Shown here: one piece after another, positions 42,891-54,335 of the stretch
Layout of the letters: the number at the start of each line of letters is the position of its first letter
Position numbering within the stretch: position 1 is the first letter of the stretch
Origin: Plectosphaerella cucumerina
Taxonomy: Eukaryota > Ascomycota > Sordariomycetes > Glomerellales > Plectosphaerellaceae
DNA: 64,000 bases
Direction: 5' to 3'
NCBI GenBank assembly: GCA_020746995.1
Contig: JAGPXD010000006.1
Location: forward strand, 186,001 to 250,000
The notes under the pieces: model-generated
Told to the model about the DNA's origin: nothing
The model's input: the letters and a program-made list of their open reading frames with translations, nothing else
Database searches by the model: none
Position numbers and translations under genes: made by a program

Positions 42891-45245
42891 ATGGAGGGAG
42901 CGACGCGGCTGCGGTCGAGCATCGCTTGCTTACGATGCCGCAAGTCGAAGATCAAGTGCGACAACAGCGGACACCTGGACACGGCTTGTGAGAACTGCAT
43001 TCGGTCTGGTCACAAGTGTGAGTGGCCTGAGCCTGCGCCGCCCATTTCACGCAAGTCGGAGCCTTCAATCGCTACTCGGACAGACAGAGAGGCCGGGCCG
43101 GAGAGGAAACGGCCTCGGAAAACCGGGGATGCTGCGCAGCTTGATGGTCAGCGACACGCCGAGGAGATCCTCACGGCCCAGTTCATCGATCGGGACCTAT
43201 GGGACAAGATCCTCATCACCTACAGACGTCACTTCTCGACGGAGCTCCCATTCTTGCACATTCCCACAGTGAAGAGTCGGATATTCGACTTGCTCAGGGG
43301 CCGGAAACCCGCCAACCCGGACTTCAACCTCGTACTTCTTGGGCTGCTGGCCCTGACTGCCCGGTTCCACCCCGATCTCGTCAAGTATGTCGAGCACCTG
43401 CCCCAGGACCGACTTGGCACTCAGCGGCCGCGCGGTGGGAGGGCGACAAAGTACGAGGCCGTTGCCGCGTCTGACTTTTTTGCGAAAGCCCTGGACACGG
43501 CGATGGGCTCTGTCATGGACGCCTTTACGTCGGCAACGGTGGAGCGCGTGCAGGCCTGGCTGATGCTCGGCCTCCACGAGTGGATGTCGCGGAATCACGG
43601 CGCCGGCACTGGCGCCTGGATGTACGTCGGTTCTGCCGGACGCATGGCCCAGGCCCTGCGGCTCAACTGTGGCGATAGGTCCTCTTCTGGCGGGAGTCGT
43701 GCGCGGCCTCCCCTGACTGAGGACATCATCATCGAGCGTGAGGTCAGGCGTAGAACCATGTTCAGCTGCTTCATCCTTGATCGCCTCATGTCGTGCGGCA
43801 GGGACCGCGTGTCATTCCTTCGGTCGGAGGACCTGCAGATCCAGCTTCCCTGCACGGACGAAGACTTCGACCTGAGCCGAACGGTGCGAACAAGCTTCCT
43901 CAACTGCGACGGCCCCGCGGACTTCAGAACCACTCGAAACCCCAACCTTCTCAGCCGCTTCGTCCAGCTGATCGATCTTTGGGGCGACATCTTCAAGCAT
44001 GGCTACTCGGGCGGGCGGTTCAAGGAGCGGACGATGCCACCGTGGGATCCCCGATCGACGTTTTCCAGACTGCAACAAAGAGTCGAGCTATTCGAGGAGA
44101 GCCTTGAGATACCAGATGCCTTCCTCGGCTACAGCATGTCCAACTACTTCCGACATGACAACGGGTCCAGCACCTACGTCCTCTTGCACATGTTGTTGGC
44201 ACAATGCAAGATCATGTTGCACCGCGAGTACATCCCCTTCGTACCCATCAAGTGCGAAAAACCGCAGGGACCCATCGACGAGCCCACCTTCCCTGCCGAG
44301 ACGGTTCCGCCGGGATACTGGGAGGCTAGTGCTCGGGAGCTGTTCAAGGCGAGCAGGAACATTGTCAATCTCATCGAACTGTGTGGGGACAAGCTGCCTC
44401 ACTCGTCGCTGACGGCATTTGTCATCTGGTCGGTCGCTTTTGTCGGTCTCTACGCCCGCGCGTTTCCGCAGATGGACGTGGAGAAATACATGGTCAACGT
44501 CGAGGACGTTCGGCGGCCAGGGGACGACGCAGCTGCGGACAGCGCGACGGTGGGCCCGACGAAGACGACTTTTGACGCTCTGGCGAAGCTCGCGCAGTAC
44601 TCGGGAGTGGCGGCTGCTTATGTGGCTCAATTCCAGGAGGTGGACGAATTCTTCGTCAAGATCGTGGCTGATCACCATCGCAACGCCGGGCGGCGCGGGG
44701 CGGGGCCACACAAACTCGGGGTACGGCACGGCGGCGACACGGGTGGGCTGGAGGAGTGGATCAAGAAAGCCGACCGGTTGACCAGCAACGGCTTCATCAT
44801 CGAGGACGAGAGGCCGCTGCACCCGATGGACGGGTCGGACCGGTCACGGGGCAGCACGCGGGAGAGGAGCCCATCCCTCGGCCCGGATGCCTCGCAGGCC
44901 AGCACGGCGGCACGGGGGCCTCGTCCCGCGTCGTCGCTGGTCATGGGGCAGCATACGCCGCTGGTCTCGGCGGAGGGCGGCACGGCACGGTTTGGTCAGT
45001 CGCCGGGCCAGTCGGTTGCGGTGCCTGAGACGCCGGCGGACGGTCAGGTCGAGGGGGTGGCGGCGGAGGGGCCCATCGACTGGGCAGTGGCGCCCAATAT
45101 GTGCCTGGGGACGGGGTTCATCGGGGGAGACAACATTTTCGGAGCCTTTTACGACTTTTCGGGGCAGATGCCGTTTGATATGTGGCCCACGGGGCCCGAG
45201 GCGGTGGATGATGGATCGCCGGTGCGGTTTGCGGCGGAGGAGTGA
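42891..45245 (+). CDS. Zn2Cys6 transcription factor with fungal-specific domain
   Basis: 784 residues from the first in-frame ATG; the true start may lie upstream. The zinc cluster at about residues 13-43 has an unusually long third loop: C-x2-C-x6-C-x9-C-x2-C-x6-C ('CLRCRKSKIKCDNSGHLDTA' begins it). This loop and 'IRSGHKCEWPEPAPP' recall the RosA/Pro-like subgroup. The fungal-specific transcription factor domain covers about residues 90-430, with 'SRIFDLLRGRKPANPDFNLV', 'RVQAWLMLGLHEWMSR', 'AWMYVGSAGRMAQALRL' and 'REVRRRTMFSCFILDRLMS'. The C-terminus is disordered and ends with an acidic/aromatic stretch that may activate transcription. Targets are unknown; no metabolic cluster adjoins it. 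Confidence 0.88.
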   Translation: MEGATRLRSSIACLRCRKSKIKCDNSGHLDTACENCIRSGHKCEWPEPAPPISRKSEPSIATRTDREAGPERKRPRKTGDAAQLDGQRHAEEILTAQFIDRDLWDKILITYRRHFSTELPFLHIPTVKSRIFDLLRGRKPANPDFNLVLLGLLALTARFHPDLVKYVEHLPQDRLGTQRPRGGRATKYEAVAASDFFAKALDTAMGSVMDAFTSATVERVQAWLMLGLHEWMSRNHGAGTGAWMYVGSAGRMAQALRLNCGDRSSSGGSRARPPLTEDIIIEREVRRRTMFSCFILDRLMSCGRDRVSFLRSEDLQIQLPCTDEDFDLSRTVRTSFLNCDGPADFRTTRNPNLLSRFVQLIDLWGDIFKHGYSGGRFKERTMPPWDPRSTFSRLQQRVELFEESLEIPDAFLGYSMSNYFRHDNGSSTYVLLHMLLAQCKIMLHREYIPFVPIKCEKPQGPIDEPTFPAETVPPGYWEASARELFKASRNIVNLIELCGDKLPHSSLTAFVIWSVAFVGLYARAFPQMDVEKYMVNVEDVRRPGDDAAADSATVGPTKTTFDALAKLAQYSGVAAAYVAQFQEVDEFFVKIVADHHRNAGRRGAGPHKLGVRHGGDTGGLEEWIKKADRLTSNGFIIEDERPLHPMDGSDRSRGSTRERSPSLGPDASQASTAARGPRPASSLVMGQHTPLVSAEGGTARFGQSPGQSVAVPETPADGQVEGVAAEGPIDWAVAPNMCLGTGFIGGDNIFGAFYDFSGQMPFDMWPTGPEAVDDGSPVRFAAEE

Positions 45246-47469
45246 GGGGTGATTTAGCAAGATACCATGTTGCGACTGGCGGGCCTGGACTGAAGTTTAG
45301 GCCGTAGCATTTTCTTTTTTGTACTTGAATGCATTTCATCTTCTCAGGTGGGCAGTCGGAGATACAGGGAGAGCTGATTATCAGATCGGAGGGCAGATCC
45401 GCCTGGATGCAGCAACCACGGAGAAAGCTCCTAGTCAGCAAGCAAGAGGGGCAGGAGAGTCACATGCGTCGGGCCATTTCGAGCTGATCTCCTGTCTTGA
45501 CCAAGGGCCAGACCAGGCCGGGTAGCCAACAAAGCTGACGATCCGGCCCACGCGGCGGGAGGGAGAAGCGTGGAACGGACTCGACCAGCTTTCCCTCAAA
45601 AGACGAAATCTCGCACAGGAGAGAAACCAGAAAGCCATCCATCCGAAAGACGGGGACGTGTCGGAAGCAACGGCCTCGTTAGCCCCAGCGGCCGGCGTTC
45701 TCAGGTCCTGCCGAACATACTCACAAACCCCCCGCGCCTCTGCCTGCCGGATACAAGTACCCAAGCACCATCCCCGGCGGAGGAACCTCGCGACTTCACC
45801 AGGCCAAGTACCCCGAACGTACCTGCAGAGCTACGTGCGTTGGGTGTGCTTGGGTGCTTGGGTGCCACGGCGCCGGACCAAGATTGCCTGGCGCGTCAGC
45901 CATGCGGGATGCGGCGGAGGTACCCCGCAGTTTACTCTGGGGAGGGGTGGTACCCGTGACGTGATGCCGCCCTCACCTGCCCCCGTTCATGATGGCTACA
46001 TTCTGAGGGGCCAAAGGGGGGACGTGGGATGATGGAGGGGATGGGTGGTCCGCGGGCAATTAAAACAGCTCATCGGTTATTGGGGGTAGGAGGCGCATGA
46101 TGATGGTCAGATGCAGAGGCGCGGGATGAGTGCATGTAGATGTACCTGTACGCGAGGGAGTAGGTACTGCGGGTACATGGCTTGTGATGATGGAAGGAGC
46201 CTTGGAGAGCTCTTGCCGTGAGGATGTCTTACCAAGCAACCAACCTTTGGTGAAGAACTCGAAAAAAATCTATCTTGAGGCATCTGTCCGGTTCTGGGGA
46301 TTTGTTTCGACCGCCCAACCATTCATCACCTTTGGACACGTTCCTCTCGCCAGCTACAGGTACGAGTACGCATTGCAGATCGCCGCCCTGGCTAGAATCG
46401 GTACATTGGTACGCAAATACGACCCCCCGGCCCCAAGGCCCCAAATGCTGCACCCCGCCCTCTAACTTCCAGAGCTTCCAGGTTGGTAATCGACGTCGAC
46501 ACATGGCCTGGCGCGCATCCTGGCGCCAATCGGGCTGGATCTCTGGTCGCCCTCGCATCCCAGTCGTCACATCTGGGATCCTCGCCCAGGCCGTCTCGAA
46601 CCGAACCTCCCGGCGCCCTGTCGTCGACACGGTCGAGCTTCGGTCGTGGTGGCAGAAGAACAGGTTCCGGGGAGCGCAAGTACTGGAAGAACAGCTGCCT
46701 TCAGCACATCGACAATGCCGCACAGTCAGCACCGAGACACACCAGCCAGCATAGCACGGGGCATTTCCCCCGTACCTTGGAGGCAACCTCGGGCATTTTC
46801 CCTCTGGCAGCCAAACCTGCAGAACGCGCGGGATACAACCTCCAAATCCTCCCCTGATTTGGCCCTCTCACTGCTCTCGCCCACACACACCTCGACCCGC
46901 ACCAGGCACCTCGCATCGAACGCTTGCACGGCCCATATCCAAACTAAGCATCCTGCGTCCTCCACGAACCCCGCCCATTGGCTCCCCGATTCCCATTGAG
47001 CTCTTCCGGCGCCCTACCGTCATCCGTCGGTACCCACGCCCTCCCGCCCGTCATGTACCTCCGGCGTACCCCGGGTACCTCTTGGGAGACGACACCCGCC
47101 GACGCCCTGGAGCCCGGGATTCGGCAGTAGCTTCGCCCGACCCAGCTTTATTCCAGGCCGTCAGATCGTTCCGGACAAGTCCTCGCTACCACCGGGGGAC
47201 GTGGTGAGTCGCCCTGCCTAGCATGACTCGGCCGGTCCCTCCCCTGACAAAGGTACCTTGACACAGCTCGAGCCACCTCATCATACCCACGATCTTATAA
47301 GCCAAGCTACCTGCTCACCTTGCCCCCTAGCTTCCTTTTAGTATCGACGATGCCCTCTGAGCTCTGTATTTGAGAAACACCATCCGCACCTCGCTCACCC
47401 CCTTGCTCGCGTCCCGCCCCCCTTCTTGCCCTTGCTTCTCCAACCCTGCCCGACGACCTCGCATTCAAC
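45246..47469. other. Gene-free stretch of about 2.2 kb upstream of egt1
   Basis: No convincing gene. The part from about 45740 to 47270 contains many GGTAC/GTACC motifs (for example near 45920, 45950, 46150, 46380, 46408, 47030, 47070 and 47250). The last 130 bp before 47470 are CT-rich. Frames such as 46275-46754 are chance. Confidence 0.4.
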
Positions 47470-50400
47470 ATGTCTCCGGCAGCCGTGGCCACTCCCGAAG
47501 AGGCACTGCATCGCAGTGCTCTTCCCCGGGCCAAGCCTCACCCTGACAAGCTCGTCTCTTCGCCAGACGACAACATCATCGACATCCGTCGCGTGGCTCT
47601 CGAGATCAACCTCAAGGATGACATCCTCAACATGTGGAACGACGACTCGGCCCCTCGCAAGCTTCCCACCATGCTGCTGTACAACGAGCGCGGCCTGCAG
47701 CTGTTCGAAGATGTAGGCCCGCCGCCACGGCCCTCTTTCCCCCGATCCGCCCTCGCCAGGAACTAACACCGCAGAGATCACCTATCTCGACGAGTACTAT
47801 CTCACCAATAATGAGATCCAGGCCCTCAAGGCCTCCTCCAGGGAAATTGCCGAGATGGTGCTCCCGGGCTCCATGATCATCGAGCTGGGCAGCGGGTGTG
47901 TTTCCTTGCGTTGCTGTTGTCTGTTCTGCCATTCCCCGCATCCGCCGTTCTGACCTTCGAAGAAACCTCCGCAAGGTCTGTCTTCTGCTCCAGGCTTTTG
48001 AGGACGCCGGCAAGGAAATCGATTACTTCGCCCTTGACCTCTCGCGCGCTGAGCTGGAGAGGACCCTGGCCCAGGTGCCCCCCTTCAAGCACGTGAGGTG
48101 CCACGGGCTCTGGGGCACCTATGACGACGGCCGCGAGTGGCTGCAGTCTCCCGAGGTCGCCGCCCGGCCCAAGTGCATTCTCAGTCTCGGCTCCAGCATT
48201 GGTATGCAGATCCTCGAGCTCCCCGGGGGGTGCATGGCTGACATGTGCTCTTCTAGGCAACTTTGAGCGCGATGATGCTGCCGAGTTCCTCAAGAGTTTC
48301 GGAGATGTTCTCCAGCCTGCGGACAGCATGCTCATTGGACTTGACGGTTGTAACGACCCGGCCAAGGTCTAGTAAGTCACACAATGCCTTTCTGTAGTCT
48401 GAATCTGCTGACGCCGTTGACAGCCATGCGTACAACGGTAAAACAACTTGCTATTCCCACGGAACATAAGCTAACAATGTCTAGACAAGGAGGGAGTCAC
48501 TCACCAGTAAGCCCGGCACGCCCCCTGGCCCCTAGCCTCGTGGCATTTCAGGGGCTACTGCGCCAGCCCCTATTGCAACATCACCTAGACGATTGCGCAA
48601 TAGGGGTCCTCCTTGAGCCTCACAAAACTAACCTCACCTCTTTAGGTTCATCCTCAACGGTCTTTCCACTGCCAACGAGGTCATCGGCAAGGATGAGTTT
48701 AGGCCTGATGACTGGAAGGTCATTGGTGAGTACGTCTACGACGTCGACGGTGGCCGCCACCGTGCCTTCTACTCGCCCTTGCACGAGACCCAGGCCCTCG
48801 GCGCCGTCATCAAGGCTCACGACCGCATTCAGGTCGAGCAGAGCCTCAAGTACTCCGCGGCCGCCACGAAGCGGCTATGGAACACCGCTGGCATGGCTGA
48901 GATTGCGCGGTGGAAGAACAATGAGCATGGTGAGCAGCTTCGTCTCTTTTCGTCGCGTTTTCCTAGAATTGGTTTGTAGTATCAGGCCAGTGCCGCCGAG
49001 TGTGCGGTGCCCTCCTGGCGGCGAGCATGGTGTGCACCCTTGGGCGCGTAACCGCAAATCGCGGCCAGTCCCGACCCCTCCTGCAGTCTCTTGCTGTCTG
49101 GCGTCCGACCGAGGTTGCCTCACCCCACGTTTTGCGGAAACGTGGGACCAACCGATGACGGTGCTGACAGCCATGCTTTGCCTTGATTTGCCTGGCTCAC
49201 TTCGGGTGAGGGGGGCATAGACTACTTCGGAAAGGAGCCGCCCTTTATCGTGTACCAGTCGGTCATGAGTCCCGGAGGCTATGAAGTCAGGCTGTCACCC
49301 ACCCACAAGCTGGACTAAGCTCTCATGTCGCCCGCGCGTACTTAAGCCGGCTGCGTCTCATGTTGTCGTTCATCGCAGATGTCCCTTGTCACAGATCACT
49401 AACACACTGTAGGCCTTCACCTCCTGATCAAGCCAAGGATGCCCTTCCATCTGTCGCCCTCAGCATACGCCAGTGGCCCGCTTCCGACCCTGGATGAGTG
49501 GGCGGCCCTTTGGAGCGCATGGGACATTGTCACCAAGGGCATGCTTCCCAACGAGGAGCTCCAGAACAAACCGATCAAGCTGAGGAACGCCTGCATCTTC
49601 TACCTCGGTCACATTCCCACCTTTGTCGACATTCAACTGTCCAAGACCACGAAGGAACCGCCCACCGAGCCAGCCTACTACCACGCAATCTTCGAGCGAG
49701 GTATCGACCCCGATGTCGACAACCCAGAGCAATGCCATGCCCACTCGGAGGTGCCTGAGGAGTGGCCTCCCGTCAGCCAAATCACCGAGTACCAGCAGCG
49801 CGTCCGGGCCCGGCTCCGCGGCTTGTACGAGAACGGCCGCGAGCAGATCCCCCGCCACATTGCCCGTGCCATCTGGGTTGGGTTCGAGCATGAGATTATG
49901 CACATGGAGACGCTTCTCTACATGATGCTGCAGAGTGACAAGACGCTGCCGCCCCCTAACACGACCATTCCCGACTTTGCCAAGCTGGCCGAGGAGGCCG
50001 AGAAGGCCAGGGTAGAGAATGAGTGGCATGATGTTCCTGAGCAGACCATCACCATTGGCATGAACGACCCCGAGGATGGTGTGGACCATGATGACCATTT
50101 CGGCTGGTAGGTGGATTTATTGATCGTCACAAGTTCAGCTACTGACTTTCATAGGGACAATGAAAAGCCCGAGAGGACGGCGACAGTCCCCTCTTTCCAG
50201 GCCAAAGGACGCCCCATCACCAACGAAGAGGTATTACTACCGTCCCACTAACCCATGTCTCAAACTGACCGCGTAGTACGCCCGCTTTCTCTACGACTCT
50301 CACCTCGACAAGATGCCCGCTTCGTGGATCGTTACCGCGGAGAAGGCTGAAACGAACGGCCACACCAACGGAAACGGCTCCCATACCAACGGCGACTCCA

Positions 50401-51179
50401 AGCTCCCCCAATCCTATCTTGACAGTATTGCCGTCCGCACCGTGTACGGTCCGGTGCCCTTGAAGCTGGCCCTGGACTGGCCTGTCTTTGCTTCGTATGA
50501 CGAGCTCACCCAGTGTGCTGCCTGGATGGGCGGTCGTATTCCCACGTTCGAAGAGGCCAGGAGTATCTACAGCTACGTCAACCGCATCAAGAAGATGGAG
50601 GCGGAGCGCAAACTGGGCAAGACGGTTCCTGCCGTGAACGGGTAAGTTTTACTCGTGAGATCATGAGCCCCGATGCTGACATGAGCAGACACCTGTCAAA
50701 CGACGGCGTCGAGGAAACGCCCCCAGCTACCGAAACGTCGACCGCAGCCGGTGAAGAGCAGAACCTCTTCACCGACCTCGAAGGCGCCAACGTTGGCTTC
50801 CAGCACTGGCACCCTACCCCCGTGACCGGTGCCGGCAACCGTCTTGCCGGCCAAGCTGAGATGGGCGGCGTGTGGGAGTGGACGAGCTCCGTGCTGCGCA
50901 AGCACGAGGGTTTCGAACCCATGGCGCTGTACCCGGGCTACACGGCTGACTTTTTCGATGAGAAGCATAATATTGTGCTGGGCGGATCTTGGGCTACACA
51001 CCCTCGCATCGCCGGACGGAAGTCATTGTGAGTCTACAAGTTGGAAGTAGAACAGCAGATGCTGACCGCGTGATAGCGTCAACTGGTACCAGCGAAACTA
51101 CCCCTACGCTTGGGTTGGGGCCAGGCTCGTCCGTGACAAGCCGGCCTCTGCAAACGGAACCCATGCTGTGGATTTGTAA
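47470..51179 (+). CDS. EGT1: Ergothioneine synthase Egt1 (EgtD-EgtB fusion)
   Basis: Twelve exons, all phase-consistent, 870 residues: 47470-47712, 47777-47895, 47963-48201, 48257-48371, 48424-48437, 48485-48506, 48646-48929, 49413-50106, 50155-50230, 50277-50641, 50689-51027 and 51077-51179. Residues 1-345 are the histidine-specific SAM methyltransferase (EgtD-like), with 'ITYLDEYYLTNNEI' and 'MIIELGSG'. Residues about 350-870 are the EgtB-like sulfoxide synthase: a DinB-type helical part with the iron site H-x3-H-x-E in 'FEHEIMHMETLLYM', and an FGE-like domain with 'GGVWEWTSS' and 'GGSWATHPR'. The enzyme trimethylates histidine to hercynine, then couples cysteine with O2 to the sulfoxide; a separate lyase (Egt2), absent here, finishes ergothioneine. 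Exons 5 and 6 are only 14 and 22 nt. Intron 7 (483 nt) is exceptionally long for this gene. Confidence 0.93.
49221..49318 (+). other. Possible alternative terminal exon inside egt1 intron 7
   Basis: After 'ggggcatag' (ends 49220) the sequence reads in the phase left by exon 7 for 32 codons to a TAA at 49316-49318 and looks protein-like ('DYFGKEPPFIVYQSVMSPGG'). Use of this acceptor would yield a free methyltransferase of about 377 residues. A GCTGAC branch candidate sits about 50 nt upstream. Unsupported by transcript data. Confidence 0.3.
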
Positions 51180-51592
51180 GATCAAAGGGAAGTAAACGTA
51201 TGCTTTTTAATTGGTACTGGGAGTAATGCGGACATTGGATAGCCCGGCCAGATTGTAGGTCCTCCTAACACGGGCAATGTCTCCCCTCTTGTAATCTCGG
51301 GTTAAGCTGTGGCCAAATAACAAATGATTCTTCATAATGCACCGGTATCAGCCATCTTTCCCAAAATATGCACCGCTCGTCAGAGAACTTTTGTATTCCC
51401 TACAATCCAAAGTTGGATGCTGGCCGCTACCCGACCACCACCGCAGGCGGCTATAGCTATGCCACGCTCATCACATTGCTCATGCCCTTAAGGTGGACCC
51501 GGCCGACCTCGAACGCCAAAACGCCGACATGCATGGTTTCGTCCCTCCATCCCTCCATCCCTTCATACCTATTTCAAAAGGACCAGGGCGGC
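51180..51592. other. Convergent intergenic region egt1 / eIF2B-alpha
   Basis: 413 bp with the two 3' flanks. No further feature seen. Confidence 0.4.
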
Positions 51593-52713
51593 TCAGCTGT
51601 TGAGTGCGCCGTAAATGTCGAGCAGCTGCTCCAGCACGTATCCCGGCAGCTTTGCGCCATTCTCCGTGATGAGATTGGTGATGTACTGCGGCGGGGTGTA
51701 GTCAACCGCGTCCTTGGGCGGCAGGGCGCCGGCATCGTCGCCGGAGGAGAAGCTGAGCAGGGTCTGGTCGTAGCCGAGGTCGGCTTGGCCGAGAGGGAAC
51801 TTGCGGACGAACTTGTGCGTCTCGGCGGCGACGTAGAACGGCACGCGGGGCTTGTTCTCGTGGGCGAGCTTGGCGACCTGGTACGTGCCGAGGCGGGAGA
51901 TGATGCCGCCCGACTGGGTGACGGCCTCGGCGCCGACGAAGACGGCGTGGACCTGATCCTTGCCGCGGAGGCGCAGGCTCAGGATATGCGCGACGGCGAG
52001 CTCGGAGATTTCGGCGACGGGGATGCCGGCGGAACGGAGCTGGGCGACGAAGCGGTCGCTGTCGGCGGGCTGGGACGAGTCGCGGACGTAGACGACGCGG
52101 AAGCCGACGTCGCCTGCGGGATAGCGCGAGGCAGCCTTGAGAAGAATGCCGGCGACGGTACGGGATGCGCCAATGGTGAGGACCGTCTTTCCGTCAGGGA
52201 CGAAGCGCCAGCCTGCGTCGGCGACGCCGTCGCGGGCGGCGATGGCGCGGTCGACGAAGAGGCGGGCGTTGGCGACGAGGTGGCGGAGGGTCTCCTCGAA
52301 GGACTGGGGGGCGGCGGGGACGCCGCCGGCGGAGGAGGAGGCGGCGGCGGCGGCTGCGGCGGTCACCTCCTGCTGCTTAAGCGAGGAGACGAGGTACTGC
52401 AGGAACAGGTCGGTGCCGGCCTGGAGGGGCACGGGGTTGCGGACGGAGGCGCGGAGGAGCTCCGAGTGGGACTTTACGGTCTCGAGGGTCTCGAAGACGG
52501 TGGTGTAGTCGGAGGCGGCGAGGAGGGCGACGAGGGCCTCGATGGCGGCGACGGGCTTGGTGATGTCGTTGTCTTGGAGGTGTTCGTGGTACTGGGCGAC
52601 GATGCTGGGGAGGGAAGTGTTAGGGGAGGTTTTATGAGGGGTGGAGGGAGGTCAGGGACGTACTCGAATGTCTTCCCATCCTTGGCCCGGACGGGCAGGT
52701 CTCGTGTATCCAT
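51593..52713 (-). CDS. GCN3: Translation initiation factor eIF2B subunit alpha
   Basis: Two exons: 52713-52664 and 52604-51593, giving 353 residues. The first exon encodes 'MDTRDLPVRAKDGKTFD', and splicing leads into 'IVAQYHEHLQDNDITKPVAA' followed by 'IEALVALLAAS', the usual N-terminal helix bundle. The C-terminal Rossmann-like domain shows 'KTVLTIGASRTVAGILLKAA', 'FRVVYVRDSSQPADSDRFVA', 'KDQVHAVFVGAEAVTQSGGI' and 'VPFYVAAETHKFVRKFPLGQ', all typical of the eIF2B alpha/beta/delta family, with the short overall length of alpha. It is part of the regulatory subcomplex that senses phosphorylated eIF2. An Ala-rich insert (about residues 107-122) is a local expansion. The gene is divergent from the NECAP gene. 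Confidence 0.92.
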
Positions 52714-53251
52714 CTTGGAGGCTGTGGTCTGTCTCGTCCTCGAGGTGGGATGTGTTTGCGTGCGCGTCGGGTGGTTTGCAGTGTCTATGGGTTTGTTGTG
52801 CGAGGGAGAATCGGATTGGATGTTGCCATTGGCCGTCACCGGGGGGAGACAGGTCCTGATATAGGTGCGGACGGCGACTGTGTGGCGTGTAGACGGTTCT
52901 CGATAAGTTTGAGGCCTCGAAGGTAAATAATTCTGGCTGAGGAAAGAACGTCGCGGCGGGATGACTCAATTGCGCCCTCGAGATTTAGACGGCCTACTTT
53001 TACACAGGTAAACCCCTCATTCTGTCAATTCGCACCTGCTTGGATCATTACCCCGCCAAATGCATACGACACGCTGGACGCTTCCACTGGCAATTGGAGC
53101 TTGCGAAGCTCGGGCTGTGCACTTCAGGTCCAGCTCGAAACTCCATCTTCCCCGTCACAGCGATGGAGCCTCTCGCAATCGCCAACGCAACCTCCCACAC
53201 CACCACAATCACCACCAACACAACCGTCCGCGACACCTCCCCCCTCCCGCA
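52714..53251. other. Divergent promoter region eIF2B-alpha / NECAP
   Basis: 538 bp. It contains a CA-rich NECAP leader ('ccaccacaatcaccaccaac', about 53201-53220) preceded by upstream ATGs, one at 53060 in frame with NECAP. The in-frame stretch is His/Arg-rich and probably untranslated. Confidence 0.4.
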
Positions 53252-54070
53252 ATGGAACCCTCCATAGACCCCGCCACCGGCCGCCCTCTCCCCGAGGACG
53301 CCATCCAGCGCATCCTCTTCGTCGCCCCCAAAGCCCACGTCTACAACATCCCCCCCGCCGGTCCCAAGGGTTTCACCGCCTCCGACTGGACCGCCGACAA
53401 CAACAAGCGCCTCATCTTCACCGCGCGCCTGCGCGTCCTCGAGACGGCCTGGGAGGACACCAAGCCCGGAAGCACAGACGTCATCGAGCGCATAAAAGTC
53501 GACATCCTCCTCGAAGACTCCTCGACCGGCCAGCTCTTCGCCGCGGCGCCCTATACCGTCCCCGCCATCGTCGAGCCCGCCGTCGATAGTAGCCGCTTCT
53601 TCGCCCTGCGCGTGCAGGACCCGGAGGGCCGCAAGGCCACGCTGGGCGTTGGCTTCGAGGAGCGCAGCGAGTCGTTTGATTTCGGCGTCGCGCTGCAGGA
53701 GGCGCGCAAGGGTCTGGGCGTCGATGAGGCAGGGGCGCCTGTGTCGGCGGCTGCTGCTGCTCCGGCGCCGGCGGAGGAGAAGAAGGATTACAGCTTGAAG
53801 GAGGGCGAGACTATCACCATCAATCTGGGCGGCAAATTCCGACGCCGCCCGCCGCCGCAACAGCAGCAGCAGCAGGATGAGCCGGCTGACCTTTCGGCCT
53901 TTTCGCTTGCGCCGCCTCCGTCAGGAGGGAGCAGTAGCGGCGCCGGGTCGTTTTTGCCTCCGCCGCCGCGGCCGGGGGCGTCGCATGCGAGGACCATGTC
54001 GAGGGATCAGAAGAGGCGGTCGGCGCAGGACCTCGGCTTCGATGATGGGCAGAATGGCGAGTTTGCGTAA
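53252..54070 (+). CDS. NECAP family endocytic adaptor protein
   Basis: Single exon of 272 residues. The start at 53252 ('MEPSIDPATGRPLPEDAIQR') was chosen over the in-frame ATG at 53060 because the NECAP domain begins here. The PHear-like domain spans about residues 18-150: 'ILFVAPKAHVYNIPPAGPKG', 'ASDWTADNNKRLIFTARLRV', 'KVDILLEDSSTGQLFAAAPY', 'SRFFALRVQDPEGRKATLGV' and 'FEERSESFDFGVALQE'. The C-terminus is disordered with a Gln run and 'GETITINLGGKFRRRP'. NECAPs bind the AP-2 complex and act on clathrin-coated vesicle formation, so it and Bbc1 are the two endocytosis genes of the window. Confidence 0.93.
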   Translation: MEPSIDPATGRPLPEDAIQRILFVAPKAHVYNIPPAGPKGFTASDWTADNNKRLIFTARLRVLETAWEDTKPGSTDVIERIKVDILLEDSSTGQLFAAAPYTVPAIVEPAVDSSRFFALRVQDPEGRKATLGVGFEERSESFDFGVALQEARKGLGVDEAGAPVSAAAAAPAPAEEKKDYSLKEGETITINLGGKFRRRPPPQQQQQQDEPADLSAFSLAPPPSGGSSSGAGSFLPPPPRPGASHARTMSRDQKRRSAQDLGFDDGQNGEFA

Positions 54071-54335
54071 GGGGAGCATTTGAGCAAGAAACAAAAGAAA
54101 GGTTCATGCCATTTAGGAGGAAGAGGCTGGGGATTGTATGCACATGCACTTGGAAAGCGATGCGATGAGATGTTAATATTAATGACTGGACAGACTACGA
54201 CCACTACTACTACTTATGCAAAGATGCGCCCCCATAAAACCCCCCGGCCGGTATTTTGTCGTTTGATACTTTCTTTCTCGATGCGTTGCTTTCAAATGGT
54301 ACACACAATCTGGTACATACACCTCGACTACTAGC

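Noticed and set aside
51368..52864. 498-codon plus-strand frame opposite the eIF2B-alpha gene
   Set aside because: Gly/Val/Asp-rich antisense shadow; the minus strand encodes clear eIF2B-alpha.
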